Source: Areca catechu (lineage: Eukaryota > Streptophyta > Magnoliopsida > Arecales > Arecaceae). From it: DNA of 64,000 nucleotides. Shown here one piece after another: positions 46,801 to 57,798 of the stretch. Within the stretch, counting starts at the first letter, position 1; each line of letters begins with the position of its first letter. The translations under genes were made by a program, and so were the position numbers. The notes beneath the pieces were generated by a model. That model worked only from the letters and a program-made list of their open reading frames with translations. It was not told the DNA's origin and did no database searches. The stretch lies in the NCBI GenBank assembly GCA_021397845.1, contig CM038047.1, positions 49,732,210 to 49,796,209 on the forward strand, given 5' to 3'.

Positions 46801-47266
46801 GCCTGGTTCGCTCCATGGAGTACGACAGAAGAAGGAAACATGATATCAATCGACTTCCTAACGAGGCTATGCCAATCAACTTCAGATTCTTTGTTATTGC
46901 TTTCCGTAGTTCATTTAATTATTATTTTCAATTCCTTATAATTATATTTTAATTAATGCAAAGTTTATTTTTATGCCATTTAAATTTTTGTTATTTATTT
47001 TTTTGCAAGTAAATACTAAGATTTGATTAGTAGATCGAACGTGCTAGAATTTTATTTTTTTTTCACACTTTTAATTTCTATTTTCCTGATTTCAAACTAT
47101 TTTTCTTTTCTTTTTTTTAAAATTAAAGATTTTAAGTTATTTTAAGCACTACCTTCTCCATGGATTCGACCCAACTCACTACTTTCTATGTAAATTTAAT
47201 TAATTAGAAGTCAGATTTTTAAACTAAGAATCACGGTGTCTTAACGATAACATCATGATCCTATCA
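43835..47266 (+). repeat. 5' LTR of C2, interrupted by solo LTR D
   Basis: The first part (43835-44678) matches 51533-52335. The second part (46398-47266) matches 52345-52832 except for the deletion noted. A CTATTTAAAGGACC TATA-like site at about 46610 has its partner at about 52555. The Pro/Ser-rich frames at 44074-44785 recur in the other LTR at 51834-52451 and are not genes. Confidence 0.75.
44679..46397 (-). mobile_element. D: probable solo LTR inside C2's 5' LTR
   Basis: This 1.7-kb block is absent from C2's other LTR. In plus view it starts TGAACATCGTAACACACCG and ends GTTATCATCA; the flanks GCCGA and GCCAT may be a decayed target duplication. A minus-strand TATA box (TTTTATA in plus view, 45432-45438) is present. 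Near the left end GTAAGGGCCAAATCCACAGG matches in reverse the GGATTCGACCCAACTCACTA phrase of C2's own LTR, so D is from a related family. The frames at 45017-46137 are not supported as genes. Confidence 0.6.
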
Positions 47267-47272
47267 AGTTTT

Positions 47273-47289
47273 TGGTGCCGTTGCCAGGA
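47273..47289 (+). promoter_or_regulatory. Primer-binding site of C2 (Athila type)
   Basis: TGGTGCCGTTGCCAGG lies six bases after the LTR end CCTATCA. Athila-type elements have TGGCGCCGTTGCCGGGG at this place, so two positions have changed. Confidence 0.75.
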
Positions 47290-48780
47290 AAGGCACAAAA
47301 ATACTAACATTTTTTATCTCTTTGATTTCTTGTAAATTTAGTTTACTAATTTTTTTCTTATTTGTTTTGTAGATCAAGAAAAAAGCCAAAAAAATTAAAA
47401 GGAAAAAAAAGAGGAGAATAAAATTTTTGCAATTTTGGTGAGATCAATGCTAATCCTAGCTTAATTTTCTTTTTTTTGTTCCTTCTAATTAATTTCTACC
47501 TTTTCCTATTAACCAAAAAAAATCTTCTTTTTTTGTTTCCTTTTTTTAGATTTGTTTTCTTTCTTTTATTACTTTCCTCCTTTTCAAAGTGACATAAAAA
47601 GAAAAAAAATTCTTTTTTAACTTCTTCATTTTAATTAGTTTCTTTCTTTACAAACTAATCTACAAATAAAAAAAATCCTTTTTTAGTTTCTTCCATTTTT
47701 AAAATTAATCTAAAAAAAATATTACTTAACTTTTTAACTACCTTAAATTCTAACTTGATTTCTTTCCTTAATTGTAGGATCTATAATTTTTTTATTTGCT
47801 TAATCTAGTTTTAGTCTTTTTTTCTCTCATATCTAATTAACCAAGATTAAAAGCTATCTTTTATCTCTCTTGCTTGAAATATCATAATATAAAAAGAAAA
47901 CAAAAATATCACATAATTCTTAACTAAAATAAAGTAACTAATTAAAACTTAAAAGTTTATTACTTGTTTGGGACATCTTTCTTTTTGCATTGCATATTTC
48001 CATAACATATATTAAAGGCATTAACCCATAAACAGTATAAGGTGGGGAGTTGATAACCCTTCCTTTGCCCACAAACTACCACCCTGTATCTTGCATTGAT
48101 TGAAGCCTATTAATTAAAATCAATTAGATATCAGCCCCTAACAAACTCAAGCTTAATAGGACAAGGCACCCGAAAGAGTTGGACCGGGTCGGAATTAATT
48201 GATTAATTGGTGTTTAGGAAAGGGGTTCAAGGATGATGTAGCCCTGAAAAAGGTGATTTTTAATTGGTTCCATCGACTAACTTGGTTAATCTAATTGGTG
48301 TGTAAGGAAAGCAATAGAGGGACCCTTACTTGGCTAGTTGATTAGTTAGTTTTTAACTTGGAGGGCTCCAAGGTTACCTTGGCAATTATGAGCCATCTAG
48401 ATTTAGGATAATCCTAGAATAAAGAGCCCATGTTATGTTAACTTATTTATAAATAACATCAAAACCTAACTAATTCTTCTCTCTCTCTTATCTCTAAGAC
48501 TCCTTAGGCTCTCATCTTTAGAACTCCTTTTCTTATTCATCTCACCTCTCCTCTTAAAATAATAATAATAATAATAAATAAATAAATACATAAATAAATA
48601 AGGATTGCTCTGATCTAAGACTTTGATTGTATATCTGAATAATCAGAACAATCCAATAAACTTGATCAGTGCTAGAAGCATGAATCCTTATAGTGGAGTT
48701 CCCTTTCTCTCATCACTCTAAGTTTATTCAAGCCCCACTCACTTTGAGAGTGAATGCCCAACCGTGTACCAACCTTTTGA
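47290..48780. other. Leader of C2, T-rich, non-coding
   Basis: Long T and A runs (TTTTTTTCTTT and AAAAAAGAGG types) up to about 47960. An AT-rich stretch with a simple repeat (48557-48603) follows. No gene is visible. Confidence 0.5.
48557..48603. repeat. AAT/AAAT microsatellite
   Basis: Six AAT units are followed by AAAT units with one ACAT variant. A similar short AAT run lies at about 50407-50430. Confidence 0.9.
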
Positions 48781-49930
48781 GTATATGTATGACCAAGTTT
48801 ATCAAGATCAAACCTAAATGGCCTACAACTCAAGAGATAATCTATACTTTAATACTTATAATTTAGGTTATGGGGCTCAACTAGATTTTTTATGGCAACC
48901 ACACCCAGTGGTTACCCTAGCAACCCAAGGATCCATATTTATAAATATACCCTATTATGATCAGCCCTATCCCCATTATCAACCTTCTCTAATTAATATA
49001 GCCCATTATTTGAAGAGAAGGTTCAGCAAGTATCATACCCACCTTCCCTACAGACCAACCTAGATGTCGATAGGTGTGCTCAATTTCAATAAATGATTAT
49101 AGCCTGACAGTAATCTATCGATAAGCTAATGGATCAACTAACCAATGATTAATTGAACTTAATAGAGAGAAGGGAGGTGAACTGCCTAATCAACCCGAGA
49201 GTAACCTAAAGGGACCATACCTAGCTCAAGATTTTAATGATCCTCTATCTTTTTTTGAATAATCAACCCTGACTCCCGGAAATGAATTGGTCTTAGAACA
49301 AATTTGCATAACTATAAAGATCAATATAGATAATTTGGCTAAGACAAAAAATACATGGAGAAATTAAACTTGGGACGAACCAATTCCATCATTACCTCAC
49401 TCACCTATGGCCCCAATCTCTAGTGCCCTAGAATTATCCATGCCTTTTAATGGGATGAGAGAATAAATAGATACAATGATGGAATTAGTAGAGACTTCCC
49501 AAGAACTACAAATGCATAGCTTAATAGAGGAAGCTACTCTCAAGGTTCTCTCCCAGGATTTAGTAAATCCCTATTTGGCTTAGTTTAGGGTTGACAATTT
49601 TAATATAAATGGGTATACCTCATAAGTAAATAATCCAATACAAATATCCTACTTTGAAATCATCCCACTTTTGATTGATGAACAACAAGAGCCATCACCT
49701 AGCCTACCAATAGCTCTTTTGTTAGAATCACCATCTAATGTAGAACTGAAACTACTTCCAGATGCACTCATTGAAACTTTTTCAATGAACCCTACCTAGG
49801 AAGCCTGGCTTAGTGGTATTCTAAAAGCACATAAAGAAGCTATCGGGTGGGATATTACTGAAATGAGAGATCATGATCTTAGAAATTTTATAATTGATTT
49901 CTCCATATTCGGCATCAATTTTGAGAACTG
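48781..49930 (+). pseudogene. Gag/pol remnants of C2
   Basis: The plus strand at 48818-48990 reads NLYFNTYNLGYGAQLDFLW, similar to the YxNTYNPGWRNHPNFSW block of Athila gag. Near 49420 comes SSALELSMPFNGMRE. Near 49740-49875 come SNVELKLLPDALIETFS and EAWLSGILKAHKEAIGWDIT, the start of a Gypsy RT (the LKPLPxHL...LLxVLxxHKxAIGWxI motif). The catalytic RT, RNase H and integrase are not recognisable further on, and stops are frequent. The gag match is weak and the RT match fair. Confidence 0.5.
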
Positions 49931-51532
49931 TCTTTAAAATCTTTCTATGATACTAAAATAATATATGGAGATGGTTTAATATTAATCTAGAAAAGGTGCC
50001 TAGCTTTAAAATGAAAAGGGATATTAACTAAACACATCATGCCCAAAAAGGAGAGTAGGGTAGATCAACCCATAATTGAAGAAATTTCTAAACTACCACC
50101 TTTAATCTTAGCCCAACAAACACAATCCCTTCCTAAGTATCATATAAACTATAATAATATTTTTAAATCCTGGAATAACATGCTTACCCAGTTAACTTTA
50201 TTGATTTAGGCTAATCATCGTAGAGTACTCTATGAATAATTTTATGCCATGATGAAAAGGCTTCCTGATTGGTCCTTTCCTTTTGATGTTATGAGGGATA
50301 TATTAAAGTCAATCATCCACTGGACTCTTTCATAATGTTCATCTAAAGATGTTAAACTTAGCATTTATTGGAAGACAACTCAATATTTATTTTTTATATC
50401 ATTATAAATAAAATAATAATAATAATAATATAAAAAAATATAAAAAAAATTCTCAATCCAAGTTGACTATTGTAGCCTTTATCTTGTTGATAAGCTCCTC
50501 TTCTCAGGTAACCTCTACCCCTCAATATTTTTTTGTCCTTATGATTTGAATTTATTTCTTGAACTTGTTTATACCATTAGGGATAATGGTATTTAAGTTA
50601 AGTGGTAGGGACAAACTTCTAAACTTTAAAATTCTTTAAAAAAATTCAAAAATTATTACAAATTATTTTGAAAAACTTTTTAAAAATATTGAAAAAGTTT
50701 TGAAAAAATTATGAAGAAATTTTTTGATAAATCATGTGCCATGAAAGAAACTCTTGAGCTAAATAAACTAGAAAAAGGATAATAGAGTTATAAAGTATTT
50801 GCTAATTAGTATAATGAGTCAAGAAGTAGATAGTTAGTTAGACTTTTAGCATTCTACTTAGGTCATCCAAAAACTATTAGCACTTCCATCGCACATGCAC
50901 ATTGATGTGATAAAGTAGGTAATAGTTGTAAGGTCAATTAAAGATTCAATTATTATTAAAAATTTGGTAATTGATATACACCCCTTCCATTTAACTCGAA
51001 TTTGAGAAAAAAGCTACCTGCCTGAAAAAAAAAAAAAAAAAAGAGACAAGGTCTAAACATTGATTTTAAATCAAGTAACTGGGCACCTTCATTTAAGTAA
51101 GCATTGTTGTTTGCATTAAAAAGTGGGTAGTGTGAAGACATCGCCAACCAAACAAAAAAAAAGAGAGAAAAAATAGGTGGTGTGAAAGCTATCTTAGCTT
51201 ATGTGCTTAAGTTGGGAGGTGTATAGAAAATTGACCAAAAGTAGGTGATAAGCAAAAACATAGATGTCCTTTACAATCTAGCACTAAAATACTAAGTTAG
51301 CCATCACAAATACAAAGTAAGGTAGACCTTTGGATAAAGTCTAAGAAAGTTTCTAATAGCTATGACTGTGAAATTTACTTTGAAAACTTAATACCTAGTT
51401 AGCGATGCTATCTAACTTCCCTTGACCTTGAGCCTAGATCTAAAGGAGAATCTTAATGATACATGATTATAAAATTAATACTTATATCTTACTTGTATTG
51501 CTAAGGGACTAGCAATGACTAAGTTAGAGGTG
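49931..51532. other. C2 internal region without recognisable genes
   Basis: AT-rich with an A-run at 51026-51042. It contains AAGTTGGGAGGTG (about 51208) and GTTAGAGGTG just before the 3' LTR, the second perhaps a decayed polypurine tract. Confidence 0.4.
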
Positions 51533-52832
51533 TGATAAGTCTATCAAATATCCCAATTTAACCATTAAAATAAATATTAATTAATTAGTATTTATTAATA
51601 ATTAATACTTTTTATTAGTGTTTTGTAGAAAATGAGTCCATGGATGGAAAGAGTTTGATTTTTGGAGTCCAACAACATAAACAGCACTCAAATCGGAGTT
51701 CAATTGAGCTCGAAATTAGAGTTTGAATTTTATTAATGAATTTCATGATTTTTGAAGTAGCCGGTCTACCATGGACCAGTCGCTCGATCTAAATGATCCA
51801 AAATGGTCCATCAGCAACCATTGCTGCTAGTCCATGACCCATTCTCATGGACTGCCGGCACCGTTTCATGCTGGCTGGCCATCGAAGGTGTCCCCCACCA
51901 TTCCCCTTGCGGCCGGGAGCACCCTCATGGCTAGAGAGCTCACCAAAGATCATTTTTTGCCCGTTGACCACCATTCCCCTCTCTTTTCACTGCTCGAGCC
52001 ACCATCTCACTGCTCTAAGCCATAGCCCTCCCTCCTCGCCAGCCAGAAAAGCTGCTCGATACCATCCAAAATGCCACCAGCTAGAGAAGCTGCTCGAAAC
52101 CACTCAAATGCCATCGCTATCCTCCTCTTCTTCTGTCTTCCCCAAGCTTCCCTACCATGGCTGCCAATGTCGTCGGGAGATCTATTTTTCAAGTCGAACA
52201 CCTCTCTCAATCTAATCCACCGCTGCTGGTCACCTTCACTGCTCCTCTCCTCTCTTCCCGATGCTACCTTCTTCAACATCGCTACTACTCCTCCCTCTTG
52301 TTGCTGCCCCTTGCCATCTAAAGCCACCACACCACCACTGGCCACCCAAGTGCTCAGCCCAAGTGCCGAGATCCTGAGAAGCTGCTGTGATCTATCCCAT
52401 GGTCTCCTCCCTGATCCGTGGCTATCGATGATTCCCAATCATCGAAACTAAATCCAATAGCTAACAAATATTCTAACTTGATTTGTTGATGATCAATGGA
52501 TCTGACAGTCCAGAATAATTTCAAGAGTTCTACTAGAAGTCATACTCTCAGTTCTATTTAAAGGACCCTTAGGCTACAGAAGAAAGCATCATGGAGAGAA
52601 GGTAAGGTATAGGATAAAGGGCATAGCTTTGGATACGGGTTGGCCTTTAAGAGTGAAGTTTCTTAGAGGAGAGTTATGTCCCTACACCATCTTTAAGCCT
52701 ATTCCATCTCCAAATCAAAGATTTCAAATAATCTTAAGCACTGCCTTCTCTGTGGATTCAACCCGACTCACTATTTTTTATGCAAATTTAATTAATTAGA
52801 AGTTGAGTTTTTACAACATCATGATCTTATCA
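51533..52832 (+). repeat. 3' LTR of C2
   Basis: It starts TGATAAGTCTATCAAATAT and ends ATCTTATCA. It matches the 5' LTR apart from D and a deletion of about 370 bp near 52712. Confidence 0.8.
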
Positions 52833-53440
52833 CATCCAGTAAGCCTTTGGACCTCTTTTATAGTCTTCGGTGTAGTCATTTGCATCAAGGCTAAGATTTT
52901 CTTTGGATTGGCCTCAATTTCTTGATCAAACACCATAAATCTAAGAAACTTCTTAGAGGTTACTCCAAATGCATACTTGGTAGGGTTTAATTTCATCTTT
53001 TACTGGTACAAGGTAGTAAAGATTTTCTCAAGATCTTCTACATGATTATATGAGATGTAGCTTTTGTCCAACATATCATCAACATGACTTCTATGTTATG
53101 GCCCATCTAGTCCTTAAAAATCTTGTTTACCAACCGTTAATAAGTTGCTCTTGCATTTTTTAAGCCAAACGACATCACTCTTTAACAAAATAAACTCTGG
53201 TCAATAATAAAAGAAGTTTTTTCTTCATCTTCAGGTACCATCTGGATCTGATTATATCTCGAAAATGCATCTATAAAAGTTAGGAGTTCGTGTCCAGCCA
53301 TTACATCCACTAATTGGTCGATGTGGGAAACAAGATAGCTATCCTTTGGACAGGCCTTGTTAAGGTCTATAAGTCCACATACATTCACTACTTCTTGTTG
53401 GTTATTTTTACCAACACTACATTTGCCTGTCACTTGGAAT
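52833..53440 (-). pseudogene. Reverse transcriptase of Gypsy element B
   Basis: The minus strand reads VCGLIDLNKACPKDSYLVSH, VDVMAGHELLTFIDAFSRYN and IQMVPEDEEKTSFI (53433-53182), the first half of a Gypsy RT with the DAFSGYNQI motif. The active-site region near 53085 reads HVDDMLDKS, so the Tyr of YVDD is now His. MKLNPTKYAFGVTSKKFLRF, VFDQEIEANPKKI and PKTIKEVQRLTG follow (52996-52833). It is then cut by C2. In-frame stops are present. Confidence 0.85.
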
Positions 53441-54131
53441 AGTTAACTTTCCTGATGAACCCTCCATCGATGAGCTTCTATACCTCCTTGATGGCTCTCT
53501 GATGTTTTGGTGTGAAACTCCTTTTCTTTTGTTTTACAGGATGATGATTCGATTCCACCTTCAAGCAATGCATCATCACCTCCAGGTTAGTCCCGGGAAT
53601 ATCTACAACAGTCTAGGTGAAGACATTGGTATTTTGGTGCAGGAACACTATTAGTCTCTACTTTGTATCTTCATCTAGCATTGAGCCAATCTTTACAACA
53701 TGCTCAGGGTCCTTATAATGCAGGGGAATAGTTACAAGGTCCTCCGCAGGCTTTCCCCTTTCTTCATCAGTTCATCCCTAGTATCCAACCCCTTCACTAG
53801 GAGACCATCTGGTATCTTGACCTACTTCATGTGTTGGGCCACCAGATAACATTGTCTCACCAAGGCCTAGTTTCCTCATACCTTTCCTATTTCTCATAAT
53901 GTGGGAAACCTCATTAACAAATAATAGGTACACACTATTGCTCGTAGAGCATTTAGACCTGGTCGACCGAATTTGACATTATAGGTTAAGGGCATCTTCA
54001 TAACTGTAAAAGTATGATGTAGTTAGAAACATCAGGAGGCTTTCCCTGCTAGTACTAGTAAAATAATAGTACCCTCAATAGGGATCAACTCTCTCGAGAA
54101 CCTTAATATCGGGGTGTCTATCTTTTTTCAG
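53441..54131 (-). pseudogene. Protease-RT linker of element B, decayed
   Basis: It is on the same strand and between protease and RT, so it belongs to pol, but frames change often. Short pieces such as FTPKHQRAIKEV-like sequence near 53490 hint at the RT N-terminal region. Confidence 0.45.
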
Positions 54132-54413
54132 TCACTCAGAAGAAATATTCATCTTTAGGAATGCATCATAAAACAGGATGTCTACTGAACTTTCACTATC
54201 AATAAGCACACTGTGGACATTACAGTAATTGATGTTAAGTGTTATTACTACAAGGTCATGATAGGGATATTGGACCCCCTTTATATCTATCCAAGTGAAG
54301 GTTATGGCTTCATCAAGACTCTCCTCATGACCACTACCTCTGGTCTCTTCCTCTAGTTTGCTAGTGATAGTGTTGACATCTTCTCTAGTGGAACGGTCAG
54401 TAGGTTCTTCCAT
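54132..54413 (-). pseudogene. Aspartic protease region of element B
   Basis: It reads HDLVVITLNINYCNVHSVLI and DSESSVDILFYDAFLKM. The Gypsy protease motif is DSGSS, so the Gly is now Glu. The following VDILFYDAFLKM is typical of the Tat group. It lies between gag and RT. Confidence 0.75.
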
Positions 54414-54649
54414 CCTTGGTAGAGGTTCTAGTAGGCATGGGACTGGAGCATCACATTTCTTCCCTCATTCTCAGAGAAACCTATTCAGCCTGCCATGGTG
54501 GATGATCTTCTCAATCTCATCCTGAAGTTGTATGCATTCTTCAGTATCATGGCCATGATCCCGATCATATAAGCAGTATTTATTTTAGTTCCTTCTTTCA
54601 AGCTTCTCCTGCATCTTTCGGGCTTTAGGTAGCTGCTCCCAAACCTGCA

Positions 54650-55460
54650 TTAAAACATGAGCACACAGGATGTTGAAAGGAGTATACTGGCTAAACTATT
54701 GCAGTAGTATGATGCCCAATTGGTCAGGACTTTGAAGACACTGAATTCAGGGGGTGACCTTCAATGTCAAGGTGGTGACTAGCTTCTCAGCATTTTTCTT
54801 TGATTTTCTTTCCTCAAGTGAGATTTGAAGGCCATTGATTATTCCTTTCATGTCTAGGTAGGTGGCAAAATAGAATGTGGAGTAAAGACCAAGGGACGTG
54901 GGATAATGGGAGGAACATATGTGCCATATGCTTCCTCCACACTTGTATACTTCTTTGCTATAGTAAGCATCTTAGAAAAATTTACTAATAGCTTCTTTTC
55001 CAAAGAGAAAATGAAAGGATATGGCTGAAGACTGCATTCAATAGCACTCATAGTCATCGAATAGTTGAGGTTATATACCTCCAAAGTCGCTTTGTTGAAT
55101 CGATTTATATAGTCCCTAAGGGACTCTCCCTCCTTTTACTTAATATGGAACGAATCAGAACTTCATCGTGGCTTTCGACTACTAGCAAAATAAGAAATAA
55201 AGGACTAACTTAAATGATCAAAGGAGTGAATAGAACCTAGTTTTAGACTGGAATATCAATATTGCACTGATTTTTTGAGAGTTGAAGGGAAGGCACGATA
55301 CAACACTACATCGGTGGCTCCATGCAAAAGCATTATCATTTTGAAATCCTAGAGGTGGTCTACCGGATCAGTAGACCCATCATACATCCCCAACTATGAC
55401 ATTTTGAAGTGTTTCAATAGTGGCTCTTGCAAAATACAGGCTTCAAAAGGTGGCTCAGTA
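54650..55460 (-). pseudogene. Gag of Gypsy element B
   Basis: The minus strand from about 55390 reads MYDGSTDPVDHL-DFKMIMLL, HGATDVVLYRAFPSTLKKSV, YSSLKLGSIHSFDHLS, KEGESLRDYINRFNKATLEV and AMSAI-like YSMTMSAIECSLQPYPFIFS (55084 on). This is the retrotransposon gag domain with its YDGxxDPxEHL, FPxTLxxxAxxWYSxLxPxSI and RFNxAxLEV landmarks. Stops and frameshifts throughout. Downstream, 54600-54440 is poorly preserved. Confidence 0.8.
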
Positions 55461-56071
55461 GCAAAGCCAAGGTCATCATTTCTGGACAGTGCTAAGCCTC
55501 GTAGGGCTTCAAGATGTCGATATATCTCCATAAACTTATGGTCTACCTCGGTATCTCTGGTTGGGAGTGTTGTAGAAAGTTGGGGAGATAAGCAGGCTAG
55601 AGTGGACCCTTCATCTGAATGAGGTGAAGGGGGATGCCTCCTTGTTTACCTAGGATCCTCCTGGGCCAGGGAAGGAACAAGTTCTCCCTGCTTGATGTTT
55701 TGAGAAAATGAAAGGCATCATGGCTTAAGATGTATCGCTCCAAAAGGTATAGGGATTTATGGTAGCGGGGCTGGATCTGCTTTTGGTTACAATGCAGCCA
55801 TCGGCATTGTGGGTATCATCGGACATTACATTGCCTAAACAATAGTAGCTAGCTCATACACTTGCTAGGTCAGCCTTTCTAGAGTATCAGGTTGATTTCC
55901 CTATGGGAGGGGATTGAGCCGAGCCCCTGGGATCGAGTTCCCGATGGGTTAGCTATTCTATTAGGAAGTGGTGGCTCCGAAGCACTGAGTGGACATGCCC
56001 TTCGAAGACATGCGATATGCACTACATGTCTCTTTTCAAATGATGGGTGAACAATCGACCCTTCCTCTATC
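55461..56071. other. Leader of element B
   Basis: Between gag and the 5' LTR. I see no supported ORF. The primer-binding site next to the LTR end (56072) is not recognisable: the minus strand there reads GATAGAGGAAGGGTCG. Confidence 0.45.
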
Positions 56072-57250
56072 TGATGGTACTAAAATCTACACAAATATCA
56101 GAGCGAGCTGAAGAGGGGACGAGATGGTTGTACCGATAAAAGAAGCCCTGATCGAAGATGGTTTCGATAAAGGCCCTTCGATGGTCAAGTTAGTATTTCA
56201 AACCACATGATAAAGAAAGGATGCAAGTACATGAGAATATATGTGGAGCATGTGAAGGAATGCATACCTCTAGGAGATTCACTAAGAATCCTCTTTTATA
56301 CTCAAGTAGCAGGGGTATTCCGAGGATGTCCAATGTATCAGGAAGTGGGTCGAAAATGATTAGGCATTGGCCTTTACTAGGACTTGTGGGAAGAAATCAT
56401 CTTTTGTTTCTAGAAAGTCTCCTTCCTATTAATGGAAGGTTTTGTCTTTCATGTCCCCACTATTTGCCTTAATGGCTTTAGGAGATATGGCTTGAAGAAG
56501 GGCCATGCATCCTTGATGACTGAGATCTATTCTAAATAATGAAATTTGATAGTTTACCCACTATGGGGGCTATTTTAGGGTAAGTATCAATAGATTCCTC
56601 CTTCGACCATTTGGCACATGCTTTTATAGGAGTGGCTGACCGAGTCAAGACCTTATGCCGAGGTTCGATAAGTTTGAGAGCTTTTGTAACTAAGATTCTA
56701 CGGAACTCGGGATCAGGAGAACCAAGTCCCCAATGTACCAAAGGTAGATAGGCATATATGCATCTTGACCAAGAGTTGGTAGGATAGTAACCCGACTAAT
56801 CGAATGTTCATTAGGATAGCTCAGTCTAAGCTTGTTAAGAGCTAGGAGTGCTAGAGATAGGTGGAGTAAAGTCATAAGGATCTCTAGTTTGAAAAGGATC
56901 TAAGAGCCGAAAGTCGGGTTTGTTATATGTTAAAGTTATCACCGGTAGAACTGGGAGCCAAAGTATCTCTCCTAACCTTCTTCTTCTAAGGAAATAGGAT
57001 CAAATGACTGGTGGTGTGTTTTGGGATAGGGTTTGTCCTTCCTATAAATTCAGTAACATACTACTCTAGTTGGATAGATTTAGTTTATCTGAATATTTTC
57101 TTTGCTTATTCGTATTTGAAATGTCGTGGACCTGATGCTAGGATTCGAAATAGCCGAATGTGGCCTCTCTTTTCCCTGAATCATATCCGATCAAATTATC
57201 TTTGATCTTGAAACCTTCTGAATCCCCGGTAGGGGTTTCCCCCCACATCA
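56072..57250 (-). repeat. 5' LTR of element B (1179 bp)
   Basis: In plus view it runs from TGATGGTACTAAAATC to CCCCCCACATCA. It matches both halves of the 3' LTR (28587-29197 and 33589-34171). TATA box at 56294-56300 (minus sense). The target duplication TTACT follows at 57251-57255. Confidence 0.85.
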
Positions 57251-57255
57251 TTACT

Positions 57256-57503
57256 TATGCAAAATAAAGTAACTACTTAGCTCTGCAAATAAAGTAATCC
57301 AACTAGAAAGCAATAAATTTAATATATATAAAAAGCAATATAAAGTAGAAATAAGCACTAAAATTTTTATCTATAGATAAAAGGCAAGAAGTCAAATTTA
57401 CTTAAAAGATAAAAATCAAAGAAGTGAATTAAAAAGCAACTATATATATATATACATGAAGTAAAATAGAAAATTAGAAAGTAATAAAATATATGAAGTA
57501 AAA
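57256..57503. other. Internal region of element A, right of B
   Basis: AT-rich, with TA repeats (57441-57456) and AAGTAA-type repeats like those left of B. No gene is visible. Confidence 0.45.
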
Positions 57504-57798
57504 TGAAAAAAATAAAACCTAACTCAAACTACATAGATAGGATGAGTTGGGATCATAATGTAAGGGATCAAAGGATTAAGATATAATTAACTAAGCAAAA
57601 GAGAAATTTTAGATTCTTAAAAATTGGTAGTTTTTTAATTAAACTTAACTAACTTAAATCACAAATAAAATTAAGAGATATATATATGATAAAAAGATAT
57701 CTTCAAGTTTCTAAATAATCATAAATATAAATTCTAGTATTTGTTCCAATCTAAGCAATCAAAGCTCATAATTGATTGAAATCTTACAAGCAAGCCCT
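57504..57798 (-). repeat. Partial 5' LTR of Athila-like element A
   Basis: It matches 23960-24250 closely in the same orientation. The match stops at CAAGCCCT, where the Copia LTR of E begins. The rest of A's LTR is not seen in the window. Confidence 0.75.

Larger units (their letters stand above)
43835..52832 (+). mobile_element. C2: Athila-like element (plus) inserted in B's RT
   Basis: Matching LTRs lie at 43835-47266 (interrupted by D) and 51533-52832. They start TGGTAAAGTCTATCAA and TGATAAGTCTATCAAA and both end ATCATGATC.TATCA. A primer-binding site follows the first. The flanks join B's RT: KTIKEVQRLTG ends at 52833, and SQFVSKLAE-like sequence resumes at 43830. No clear target duplication is seen (AACGG against CATCC), perhaps because the left boundary is decayed. 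The right LTR lacks about 370 bp present at about 46772-47125. Confidence 0.75.
28587..57250 (-). mobile_element. Tat/Retand-like Gypsy element B, 28.7 kb including insertions
   Basis: Both LTRs are identifiable. The 5' LTR is 56072-57250. The 3' LTR is 28587-34171, interrupted by C1. TTACT flanks the whole at 28582-28586 and 57251-57255. On the minus strand the order is LTR, gag, protease, RT (cut by C2), RNase H, integrase, non-coding, tandem array, antisense ORF on the plus strand, polypurine tract, LTR. An antisense ORF between integrase and the 3' LTR and a large size (about 15 kb without C1 and C2) are features of the Tat lineage. All genes are dead. Confidence 0.85.

Noticed and set aside
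57251..57255. TTACT as a chance match, not a target duplication
   Set aside because: It abuts both LTR ends exactly, and the LTRs match over about 1.18 kb. A chance match is possible but the simpler reading is a target duplication, so the doubt was dropped.
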